Below the pieces are notes generated by a model that was given only the letters and a program-made list of their open reading frames with translations, did no database searches and was not told the origin of the DNA. From assembly GCA_037443205.1 (NCBI GenBank), contig JBBIOU010000031.1, positions 1 to 33,994 on the forward strand: a stretch of DNA of 33,994 bases. Reading direction: 5' to 3'. Both the position numbers and the translations under genes were made by a program. This document shows, piece after piece, positions 1-6,924 of the stretch (position 1 is its first letter; the number at the start of each line of letters is the position of its first letter). The DNA is from JBBIOU01 sp037443205 (GTDB taxonomy: Bacteria; Bacteroidota; Bacteroidia; Flavobacteriales_D; UBA2798).

Positions 1-174
1 ACATTTACAACCGCTGGGGTGAGTTGGTGTATAGCGCAGCGCCTTATCAAAACAATTTTGCAGGTAAAAGCAATACTAATACATTCATGGGCAATACCCT
101 TACCGAAGGCACGTATTTTTATGTGTTTAAACTCAACCCCGATGCACAGGGATTAACGGGGTTTATAGAGTTGA
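1..174 (+). repeat. Direct repeat, copy 1 (copy 2 at 2679-2852)
   Basis: This is 174 bases identical to 2679-2852 except base 128 (t here, c at 2806), in the same orientation and reading frame. Both copies encode the end of a T9SS type B sorting domain. Identity at silent positions indicates very recent duplication, gene conversion or strong homogenisation. The left end of the repeat lies outside the window, so its true length is unknown. Confidence 0.95.
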
Positions 175-182
175 AACGCTGA
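1..182 (+). CDS. 3' end of a T9SS type B sorting-domain protein (partial)
   Basis: The reading frame enters from the left edge and stops at TGA 180-182. It encodes the last 59 residues of a gliding motility-associated C-terminal domain: IYNRWGELVY, then a turn-rich stretch, then GTYFYVF and a final GFIELKR. In this family the domain directs export through the type IX secretion system and attachment at the cell surface. Bases 1-174 match 2679-2852 with a single synonymous difference (TTT versus TTC, base 128). The paralogues diverge only in the last few codons (ELKR here, ELRR there). The 5' part of the gene is outside the window, so its passenger domain is unknown. Confidence 0.9.
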   Translation, partial: IYNRWGELVYSAAPYQNNFAGKSNTNTFMGNTLTEGTYFYVFKLNPDAQGLTGFIELKR

Positions 183-288
183 TATAAAATAATTATCTAA
201 AATAAAATTTACTGATAATTTAATTTATACGTATTTATTGCATTAATAAACACGGCCAATATTTTAGGTTCATACTTATTAAAAATAA

Positions 289-566
289 TTAAGCGATATA
301 AAAATGGATATTCATAAAAGCACTATGCGCAAACTGCGATAGGGCGCCCTGGTAATTGTCTATGGGTTGCGTGGGGTGTGCCCCTCCCACATAGTTGGCC
401 GCTATAACCACATTGCTCGGGGCGCTGGGAAGGGGGGCATCTATATTATCTATAAAATTATAATAATGATTAGGCAATGTCCATATTGGACTTTGCGCAT
501 ATAAATTGCCAACTAATAAAAACAATACTATTGCGTTTTCTTAAAAAGTTTGTAGTAAGGTATCAT
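289..566 (-). pseudogene. Broken secreted-protein gene: signal peptide and short N-terminus only
   Basis: From ATG at 566-564 the minus strand reads MIPYYKLFKKTQ and then hits TAG. Shifting frame by one base at 531 continues IVLFLLVGNLYAQ, which together make a textbook signal peptide (basic n-region, hydrophobic core, cleavage after YAQ). It is followed by SPIWTLPNHYYNF and about 50 more residues to a stop at 289. A single lost A in an A run (CAA ATA read as CAATA) explains the break. The remaining 65 or so mature residues are far too short for a surface protein and have no sorting domain, so the 3' part has also been lost. The remnant is GC-richer than the AT-rich DNA around it. I do not recognise the family. 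A short functional protein from the TTG at 525 is the alternative and is unlikely. Confidence 0.7.
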
Positions 567-631
567 ATTTTTTTATTATAAAATTTCAGAACTAAGATAT
601 AAATTTTTTAATTAAATATACTTATAATATG

Positions 632-639
632 TATATTTG
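632..639 (+). promoter_or_regulatory. Candidate -7 box (TATATTTG) for the regulator/surface-protein operon
   Basis: It matches the Bacteroidota housekeeping -7 consensus TAnnTTTG. It lies 62 bases before the ATG at 702, which would give a leader of roughly 55 bases containing the inverted repeat at 663-716. No clear -33 TTG is visible at the expected distance. Confidence 0.5.
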
Positions 640-662
640 TATAGTGTAATATTAAAATATTC

Positions 663-716
663 TTTTTCAGACTTTTCGGGTATAAAACACCCGTAAAATT
701 TATGAAGTCTGAAAAA
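663..716 (+). promoter_or_regulatory. Nested inverted repeat over the start codon of the XRE regulator
   Basis: Bases 663-674 (TTTTTCAGACTT) are the exact reverse complement of 705-716 (AAGTCTGAAAAA). Inside them, CGGGT 677-681 pairs with ACCCG 689-693. The ATG (702-704) lies directly against the right arm, which also encodes K-S-E-K of the protein. It could be an operator for autoregulation by the XRE protein, or an mRNA hairpin that limits initiation. The sequence cannot decide between these. Confidence 0.65.
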
Positions 717-950
717 CAAGTGTTAGAAGATATAGGAAAAAGGTTAATAATGTTAAGAATAAAAAAAGGATTTACGAGTTATGAACATTTTGCTATCGAG
801 CATGATTTATCTCGCATGTATTATTGGAAAATTGAAAAGGGAAAAGCAAATATTACCATTCGTACATTATTACATATCCTTTCCCTACATGACTGTACCA
901 TAGAAGATTTTTTTGCGTTAAAGATTGATAATAAGCTATTCAAGAAATAA
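702..950 (+). CDS. XRE-family helix-turn-helix regulator
   Basis: This 82-residue protein is made almost entirely of one Cro/C1-type HTH domain. IGKRLIMLRIKKGFT forms the first helices, YEHFAIEHDLSRMYYWKIEKGK the helix-turn-helix, and ITIRTLLHILSLHDCTIEDFF the closing helices. It has no sensor or dimerisation domain beyond that. Its stop codon TAA (948-950) shares its last A with the ATG of the downstream surface-protein gene, so the two are probably translationally coupled. The DNA is AT-rich. A nested inverted repeat covers its start, suggesting autoregulation. The family binds DNA as a repressor or activator; the target here is inferred only from context. Confidence 0.88.
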   Translation: MKSEKQVLEDIGKRLIMLRIKKGFTSYEHFAIEHDLSRMYYWKIEKGKANITIRTLLHILSLHDCTIEDFFALKIDNKLFKK

Positions 951-2860
951 TGTTAAAAAAAAATTTTTTTATAATAATTTTTAATTTTTTTTATATCGTT
1001 AGTTTTTCGCAGTTGATATATCATCAAGATGTATTTTATGGCGGAGTAACAGGTGGAGGGTTTTCAACCGGACTAGGTTCCGGTTCTGGTAATTTTGATA
1101 TTTATATAGAACCGGGTAGTACTATCAAAAAAGCTTATTTGTTTACCTACAGAATAGGTTATGCTCCAGATACCACTATTACACTTAACAATATTAATTA
1201 TTTATTTGATACCACCGATATAATTATTACCTTTTCATGTACAAGTCCTTATGCCTCGCCCATATCAATTTGTATAAAAGATATTACAAATGATATTAAT
1301 CCTGCTATAACAAATTATTCAGTTACTATACCTTTTCAACCCGGATTACCGATTAACTGGAGTTATTGGACAGTTTTTCTATATGTGGAATATGAAAATA
1401 TATTATTAAACAAGGTTTGTTCTAATATACTTATTAATGACAAAAACCTAATCGGCAATGAAATATATAATGTTAGTACTTTAAACCCTATTAATACAAA
1501 TTTTCCAGTTGGGTTTGCTATTTTTTCAGATAGATCAAATCCGTTTGTTCCACCAAATAAGCAAGTTTTTTTTAATAATGTGCTGTTAGGATTATTAGGG
1601 GGGGATGATGGTGTTAATAATATATGGATAGCAGCCGGAGTAAAAGGTCATTTTTATTATCAAAATAATACTTTGTATGGATTGGATGATGATACACCAG
1701 ATAATGTGATGGGAGGAACAGATGGCTTGGCAAATGTTTCAGGTTATTTAAATAATAATGCTACTTTCTGTAATTTTCAACTAAGGCATATTAATTATCC
1801 TTTTCAAGCTATAAACGCAACACATTTTAACCTCGCTTATTTCCTCACTTACACCACTCCCTGCGATACCACCTTTAGCGTGGCACACACACAAGACACG
1901 GTAGTATGCAAAGGAGATAGTTTGCAATTGTTTGCCAGCGGAGGCATAAATTACGAGTGGCTGCCCCAGCAAGGCCTAAGCTGCTACAACTGCCCTAACC
2001 CCATTTTTTATGCAGACAGCAGCCGGGTATATGCCCTGCGCATATGGAACACAGATAGCTGCAGCAAAGTGCTGCCCATACGCCTGGGCGTATTGCCGCT
2101 ACCCACTTATAATACTTTAACTACCCCCGCCACCTGCGGTTTATACAACGATGGCATATTGCAAGTAACTGGCGTAAGCGGGCCTCCAAGCTATATTTAT
2201 CATCTGTATAACGCCAATTACAACAACACCTGGACAAGCCTAAACAACAACAAAACCTACCCCGCATTAGACAGCGGCACATACACTTTAACAATAACCA
2301 ACGGTAACGGATGTACAAACAGTAGTAATATTACCATTGCTGTAAGCAACAACGCCAACGCACAATTTACAGCCACTCCGGCAAGTGGCAATTTGCCCTT
2401 ACACATTAGCCTAAGCAACCAAAGCACGGGAGTAAGCAATTGTTATTATTTACTAAACAACTCCATCACCCAAAGTCCTGTTACCATTACAGAAGCAGGC
2501 GAACACCAAATAACACTCATCTGTTTTTTAAACGATACGCTATGTGCAGATACGGCAAGCACAAGCGTATATGCCATACAGCAAATAATTATACCCAGCG
2601 GCTTTAGCCCTAATGGTGATGGCATAAACGATTATTTTGTAATACAAGGCATAGAAGAATACCCCCGCAACGAGTTATACATTTACAACCGCTGGGGTGA
2701 GTTGGTGTATAGCGCAGCGCCTTATCAAAACAATTTTGCAGGTAAAAGCAATACTAATACATTCATGGGCAATACCCTTACCGAAGGCACGTATTTTTAT
2801 GTGTTCAAACTCAACCCCGATGCACAGGGATTAACGGGGTTTATAGAGTTGAGGAGATAA
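950..2860 (+). CDS. Mosaic T9SS type B sorting-domain surface protein
   Basis: This 636-residue protein opens with a signal peptide (about residues 1-20, ending VSFSQ). An N-terminal half of unrecognised beta-rich sequence, rich in Asn and Ile, runs to about residue 300. Next comes an Ig-like segment with the common GLSCYNCPNP signature (about 340-352), further beta modules, and from about residue 545 a gliding motility-associated C-terminal domain (FSPNGDGINDYF, IYNRWGELVY, GTYFYVF). Family knowledge says the last domain is the T9SS type B signal. The gene overlaps the XRE stop by one base. GC content jumps from about 18-37% per 60-base line (three 5' lines counted) to 52-53% (two lines after 1920), breaking at about 1815-1860. 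The last 174 bases duplicate 1-174. Adhesin-like surface display is inference. Confidence 0.9.
   Translation: MLKKNFFIIIFNFFYIVSFSQLIYHQDVFYGGVTGGGFSTGLGSGSGNFDIYIEPGSTIKKAYLFTYRIGYAPDTTITLNNINYLFDTTDIIITFSCTSPYASPISICIKDITNDINPAITNYSVTIPFQPGLPINWSYWTVFLYVEYENILLNKVCSNILINDKNLIGNEIYNVSTLNPINTNFPVGFAIFSDRSNPFVPPNKQVFFNNVLLGLLGGDDGVNNIWIAAGVKGHFYYQNNTLYGLDDDTPDNVMGGTDGLANVSGYLNNNATFCNFQLRHINYPFQAINATHFNLAYFLTYTTPCDTTFSVAHTQDTVVCKGDSLQLFASGGINYEWLPQQGLSCYNCPNPIFYADSSRVYALRIWNTDSCSKVLPIRLGVLPLPTYNTLTTPATCGLYNDGILQVTGVSGPPSYIYHLYNANYNNTWTSLNNNKTYPALDSGTYTLTITNGNGCTNSSNITIAVSNNANAQFTATPASGNLPLHISLSNQSTGVSNCYYLLNNSITQSPVTITEAGEHQITLICFLNDTLCADTASTSVYAIQQIIIPSGFSPNGDGINDYFVIQGIEEYPRNELYIYNRWGELVYSAAPYQNNFAGKSNTNTFMGNTLTEGTYFYVFKLNPDAQGLTGFIELRR
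2679..2852 (+). repeat. Direct repeat, copy 2 (copy 1 at 1-174)
   Basis: This is the second copy of the sorting-domain DNA, differing from 1-174 at one silent base (2806). The similarity ends abruptly at the fourth codon before the stop. Upstream of 2679 comparison is impossible because copy 1 runs off the window. Confidence 0.95.
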
Positions 2861-2885
2861 CTGTTTTTTCAGTTAATTAAATGGC

Positions 2886-2938
2886 CTTGCATTAGAAACT
2901 TTTCTAAAAACAGTTTCTTAAGCAAGAAGGTTTTTTTT
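2886..2938 (+). terminator. Probable Rho-independent terminator of the surface-protein operon
   Basis: Bases 2886-2899 (CTTGCATTAGAAAC) pair with 2913-2926 (GTTTCTTAAGCAAG) in a 14-position stem with two mismatches and a 13-base loop. AAGG and eight T residues (2931-2938) follow. It begins 26 bases after the stop codon of the surface-protein gene. Confidence 0.7.
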
Positions 2939-2990
2939 GTTTCTTATCTTTTTTGCGAAAAAAAAGAAAATAAACACAAAGTATAATTAT

Positions 2991-3016
2991 GTTCTTTTTG
3001 CTTGACCAAAAAGAAC
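2991..3016. repeat. Intergenic inverted repeat GTTCTTTTT...AAAAAGAAC
   Basis: There are nine-base perfect arms (2991-2999 and 3008-3016) around the loop GCTTGACC. CTTGA at 3001-3005 has a partner TCAAG just downstream, giving an overlapping second pairing. Sequences of this general form are, from memory, common between genes in Bacteroidota. No second copy was spotted in this window. Confidence 0.55.
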
Positions 3017-3235
3017 CAAAAACTCAAGAACGAACACCAAAATTTTTGCTAAGTTCATTTTGGTAGTATTATGCAGATAATTTTTTGTTTCATTTAACTA
3101 TATGTAAAAAAATTTTGCTCTGTTCGTGGATACCCCACGCACGTACTTTTGTCTTAAAACATTTTCTGTCCTTCTAAATTTTTGTACCGTAAAAAACTAT
3201 TTCTTTTACTTTTCTGTTTCAAATAAAGATATGGC

Positions 3236-3258
3236 AAAATAGCATCTAACGCTATTTT
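3236..3258. terminator. Possible bidirectional terminator after the PLP enzyme
   Basis: AAAATAGC (3236-3243) pairs exactly with GCTATTTT (3251-3258) around a seven-base loop. It is 33 bases beyond the stop of the minus-strand gene. A strong T run is lacking on either side, so the role is uncertain. Confidence 0.35.
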
Positions 3259-3291
3259 ATGTAGGGTATTAATTCAAATAAAAAGTCTGAT

Positions 3292-4236
3292 TTAAAATTC
3301 AGGTATAAGATTACCTTGCAAACCTCCTGTATGTAAGGCTATGATTTTTGTTCCCGGAGCAAAATAATTTTGGTTTATCAAATCGCACAAAGCATAAAAC
3401 ATTTTACCTGTATAAACATAATCTAAAGGCACCTGCGTAATGCCTGAAAAATGTTTCATAAAATCCAGTAATTGCTGATTTGTTTTAGCATAACCTCCAA
3501 AATGATATTGAGTAAATAATTTTACTTTTTCTGAAAGTTCAACCGAAAGTTCCGCATCATAAGTAAATTCAAAAAAACGTTTTTTTATTTCATTGCCAAT
3601 AAATTCACCTTGCTTTAAAACAGGGATTGCAATGGCTTGCTGATTTTTATTCAATGCAAGCGTAATACCTGCCAGCGTAGTGCCGGTACCGCAAGCCGAT
3701 ATAATGTAATCAAAATCTGTTTCAATTTCATTAAGCATTTCTATACAACCATGCAATGCGTAATAGTTTGCTCCTCCTTCGGGTATTAAATAAAACGAGC
3801 CAAACTTTGCACGTAGTTTATCAATATAATCTTCATCTTCTTTTAATTTATATTCCTCTCTGCTGACCTTATGTATTTTCATTCCGCATTTTATGGCAGC
3901 AGATAAGGTAGGGTTATTTTCATCTGCATCTAAGCCGCGAATAATACCGATAGATTTTAATTTTAACAACATACACGCATAAGCAGTTGCGGCAATATGA
4001 TTGGAATAAGCCCCGCCAAAAGTTAAAACCGCGGGCTGTTTTTGCAACAACACATTCAATAAATTATACTTGAGTTTACGCCATTTATTACCCGAAATTA
4101 CCGGATGTATCAAATCATCGCGCTTAATATACACCTGAATATTTTTACGCTGAAACAACGGATATTGTAATACCTGCAAAGGTGAGGGCAATTTAACATC
4201 GCATGCTTGCTCAATATTTGTATCTTCGTGTTTCAA
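3292..4236 (-). CDS. PLP-dependent ACC deaminase / D-cysteine desulfhydrase family enzyme
   Basis: This 314-residue protein is close to the family's usual length. It shows IKRDDLIHPVISGNKWRKLKYNL, in which Lys51 of SGNK is the expected Schiff-base lysine, then GGAYSNHI (about 74-81), which contacts the cofactor and carboxylate. SACGTGTTLAG near the middle is the glycine-rich phosphate loop, and a C-terminal TGGLQG follows. Such enzymes deaminate 1-aminocyclopropane-1-carboxylate or desulfurate D-cysteine in the cytoplasm; sequence alone cannot say which, and D-cysteine desulfhydrase activity is the commoner role in bacteria without plant association. The start is TTG at 4236, supported by a near-match -7 box (CATCTTTG, minus strand 4254-4247) just upstream. 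It is divergent from the PIG-L gene, 35 bases away. Confidence 0.85.
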   Translation of the reverse strand: MKHEDTNIEQACDVKLPSPLQVLQYPLFQRKNIQVYIKRDDLIHPVISGNKWRKLKYNLLNVLLQKQPAVLTFGGAYSNHIAATAYACMLLKLKSIGIIRGLDADENNPTLSAAIKCGMKIHKVSREEYKLKEDEDYIDKLRAKFGSFYLIPEGGANYYALHGCIEMLNEIETDFDYIISACGTGTTLAGITLALNKNQQAIAIPVLKQGEFIGNEIKKRFFEFTYDAELSVELSEKVKLFTQYHFGGYAKTNQQLLDFMKHFSGITQVPLDYVYTGKMFYALCDLINQNYFAPGTKIIALHTGGLQGNLIPEF

Positions 4237-4271
4237 ATTATAAGGACAAAGATGTTGTTAAATTACGAATC

Positions 4272-6812
4272 ATGCAATTAATAATTAAACTTTACCATTT
4301 CCTATTACTTACTTTTATTATACCCGCAGGTATATACGCACAAACACTATTTAACCCCGAAGTTGCATATACACAATCTGAACTTTTGCATCAAATGCAA
4401 CGCTTACCGGTTTTTGGAAGAGTATTGTATGTTGCCGCACACCCTGATGATGAAAACACCCGTTTAATAAGCTGGTTGGTAAAAGAAAAAAAATTAGAAG
4501 CAGCTTATTTATCGTTAACGCGAGGTGACGGAGGACAAAACCTGATTGGCGAAGAACAAGGTATTGAATTAGGTTTAATACGCACACAAGAGTTACTTGC
4601 AGCCCGAAAAAAAGATGGAGGCAAACAATTTTTTACACGGGCTTATGATTTTGGCTATTCTAAAAGTGCAAACGAAACTTTAAAAAAATGGGACAAGGAA
4701 AAAATACTTTCAGACATTGTATATATCATTCGTTATTTCCGGCCTGATATAATTATTTGCCGGTTTCCGGTTACCGGGGAAGGCGGACACGGGCATCATA
4801 CCGCCAGCGCCATACTTGCCCGGGAAGCATTTATAGCCGCAGCCGATAAAAACAAATTTTCAGAACAACTAAAAGAATTGGAAATATGGCAGGCTAAACG
4901 TCTGCTTTGGAACACTTTTAATTTTGGCAGCCGAAACACCATAGCTGAAGACCAATTTAAAGTTGATGTGGGTGGGTATAATATGTTACTGGGCAAGAGT
5001 TATGGAGAAATAGCTGCCGAAAGTCGTTCGCAACACCGAAGTCAGGGATTTGGAACTGAAAAACGCAGAGGCTCACAACCTGAATATTTTAAAACGATTA
5101 TCGGAGAAAGTCCTCTGTATGACATAATGGACGGGGTAGATTTAAGCATTCAAAAAATTTTGCCGGTAACCCAAGAAGGCAAAAACGTTTACATTTATTT
5201 TAATGAGTTATATCAAAAATTAACTCAAACTTCTTCTCCCAATGATTTTACTGAATTGTTGTTTAAGATAAGAAATAAATTATTATTAATAAAACCCGAT
5301 ATTGATAAAAAATATTACCCTTACACTGACGAAAAAATAAAACTATGCGAGTTATTAATTGCTTATGTAAACGGCTTGTGGATGGACTGCAACAGCAGTG
5401 AACAAATATATGCAACAGGCGATGTTATACAAATAAATACCAAAATAATATACAGAAATAATGAGACGAGCATGAAATTAAACGCTGTCAAAATAATTTC
5501 AGGAGAGCAGATAATGTTTGACAGCATAATTAATAAACCGCTTGAAAAAAATACGCTCTTACAATTTAGCAGCATATTCCCTTTAAAAAATACCGGAATT
5601 ACGCAGCCCTACTGGTTGCAAGAAGTAATGAATGAAAACCTGTATACATATAACACACCATTACTTAAAATACCATGGAATGACAACCCGCTCTATGCAG
5701 TCTATGATTTAGAAATAAACCGGCAAAAAGTGCAATATATAGTTCCCGTACAATACAAATATATAAACCCGGGTATTGGTGAAATATATCAACCGATAGA
5801 AATTTCTCCTGAAATAACCCTGAACAGTGCCGAGGAATTAGTAATCTTTAACGGGATAAAAGATAAGAAAATAAAAGTTACCGTTAAAACATTTACCGAC
5901 AGTGTTGAAAAAAACATACAAATACAATTACCTAAGGGGTGGACCTGTAAACCAGCCCAATTAAAAGTTCAATTAGCTAAAAAAGGCGAAGAAAAAACAT
6001 ACGAACTATTACTTACAGCTCCGGCACATCCAACGATAGTACAGGATGAATATATTAGTTTTTTAGCGGATAAAAAGCCCGTATCGGGTTACAAAAAAAT
6101 AGTATATGAACATCTTCCGCTAATAACATATTTTCCGCAAACAAAAATAAAACTGATAAACGCAAACTTTAACAACTCTAATTCCAGAATAGGTTACATC
6201 AGCGGGGCCGGAGATAAAATTCCAAACATATTAAAACAAATAGGTTATACGGTAGAAACACTAAACGAAGAAAATTTTTATACGAGCGATTTGAAAGATT
6301 ACGCCTGTATAATTACAGGAGTTAGGGCATATAATACCGAAAAGTGGCTGGCTAATGCACAAAGCCGTTTATTAGAATATGTATATAACGGTGGAACACT
6401 TCTGCAACAATATAATACCTCTATGAATCTGATAAGCGACCGCTTAGGTCCTTACCCATTTAAGCTTTCGCGCGAAAGGGTATGCGAAGAGGATGCCAAA
6501 GTTGATTTTATCAATGATAAACATATACTTTTACAATCGCCCAATAATATTACGGAAGAAGATTTTAAAGGATGGATACAGGAACGTGGACTATATTTTA
6601 CTGCAGATGCCGACAAAAATTACGAGAAAATATTTGCAATGAATGATGAGGGAGAAAATAAGAACGATGGTTCGGTATTGTATGCTAAATATGGCAAAGG
6701 CAAATACATTTATACTTCATTATCTTTTTTCAGACAATTGCCCGCAGGCAATATCGGTGCCATAAAACTATTTGTAAATTTTATAGAAAATAATCATGCT
6801 ACAAAACAGTGA
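4272..6812 (+). CDS. Secreted PIG-L (LmbE-like) deacetylase family protein
   Basis: The start was set at ATG 4272 rather than further upstream, because it begins a clean signal peptide (hydrophobic core then IYAQ, residues 1-24) and avoids overlap with the divergent gene. The mature protein carries AAHPDDE at 55-61 and GHGHH near 172-176. These are the zinc-binding motifs of PIG-L/LmbE N-acetylglucosaminyl deacetylases. The catalytic domain occupies roughly the first 300 residues. About 250 residues of beta-rich sequence follow, then a C-terminal region (about 620-840) with ISGAGDKIP and YNGGTLLQQYN that resembles a class I amidotransferase-like fold. Length (846) is typical of Bacteroidota members. 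Substrate unknown, possibly an extracellular amidated or N-acetylated sugar. It is followed, with a 17-base overlap, by a small membrane ORF. Confidence 0.87.
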   Translation: MQLIIKLYHFLLLTFIIPAGIYAQTLFNPEVAYTQSELLHQMQRLPVFGRVLYVAAHPDDENTRLISWLVKEKKLEAAYLSLTRGDGGQNLIGEEQGIELGLIRTQELLAARKKDGGKQFFTRAYDFGYSKSANETLKKWDKEKILSDIVYIIRYFRPDIIICRFPVTGEGGHGHHTASAILAREAFIAAADKNKFSEQLKELEIWQAKRLLWNTFNFGSRNTIAEDQFKVDVGGYNMLLGKSYGEIAAESRSQHRSQGFGTEKRRGSQPEYFKTIIGESPLYDIMDGVDLSIQKILPVTQEGKNVYIYFNELYQKLTQTSSPNDFTELLFKIRNKLLLIKPDIDKKYYPYTDEKIKLCELLIAYVNGLWMDCNSSEQIYATGDVIQINTKIIYRNNETSMKLNAVKIISGEQIMFDSIINKPLEKNTLLQFSSIFPLKNTGITQPYWLQEVMNENLYTYNTPLLKIPWNDNPLYAVYDLEINRQKVQYIVPVQYKYINPGIGEIYQPIEISPEITLNSAEELVIFNGIKDKKIKVTVKTFTDSVEKNIQIQLPKGWTCKPAQLKVQLAKKGEEKTYELLLTAPAHPTIVQDEYISFLADKKPVSGYKKIVYEHLPLITYFPQTKIKLINANFNNSNSRIGYISGAGDKIPNILKQIGYTVETLNEENFYTSDLKDYACIITGVRAYNTEKWLANAQSRLLEYVYNGGTLLQQYNTSMNLISDRLGPYPFKLSRERVCEEDAKVDFINDKHILLQSPNNITEEDFKGWIQERGLYFTADADKNYEKIFAMNDEGENKNDGSVLYAKYGKGKYIYTSLSFFRQLPAGNIGAIKLFVNFIENNHATKQ

Positions 6813-6924
6813 AGATAACCAAGCACCCGTATTTAAAACCTGGAAAAGGTTTTATCTGTTTATTATTTTATGGCTTGCAATGATTATTATTTCTTTACAC
6901 ATATTTAGCAATTATTTTAAATGA
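6796..6924 (+). CDS. Small single-span membrane protein preceding a symporter
   Basis: It runs from ATG 6796 to TGA 6922-6924 and has 42 residues. A short polar start (MLQNSEDNQAPVFKTWKRF) is followed by one hydrophobic segment, YLFIILWLAMIIISLHIF, and the tail SNYFK. It starts inside the end of the PIG-L gene (17-base overlap) and overlaps the symporter start by ATGA. That is the arrangement expected of a translationally coupled pair. Small membrane partners encoded directly upstream of sodium:solute symporters are known (YhdT with PanF, DUF4212 proteins). This one is shorter and I cannot place it in either family. The charged, aromatic lead-in followed by one span, and both overlaps, argue that it is real. 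Confidence 0.65.
   Translation: MLQNSEDNQAPVFKTWKRFYLFIILWLAMIIISLHIFSNYFK

Larger units (their letters stand above)
2861..3291. other. Gene-free convergent intergenic region, 431 bases
   Basis: It lies between the 3' ends of the surface-protein gene (+) and the PLP enzyme (-). It contains the terminator at 2886-2938, an inverted repeat at 2991-3016 and a smaller one at 3236-3258. The remainder is AT-rich with no open frame of interest and no RNA-gene signature that I can see. Confidence 0.7.

Noticed and set aside
289..525. Intact 78-residue secreted protein starting at TTG 525
   Set aside because: The true start and n-region lie one frame away at 566, and the protein lacks most of its body and any sorting domain; a pseudogene explains it better.
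4203..4271. Upstream extension of the PIG-L gene
   Set aside because: It would overlap the divergent PLP enzyme and hide the signal peptide; ATG 4272 starts a standard one.
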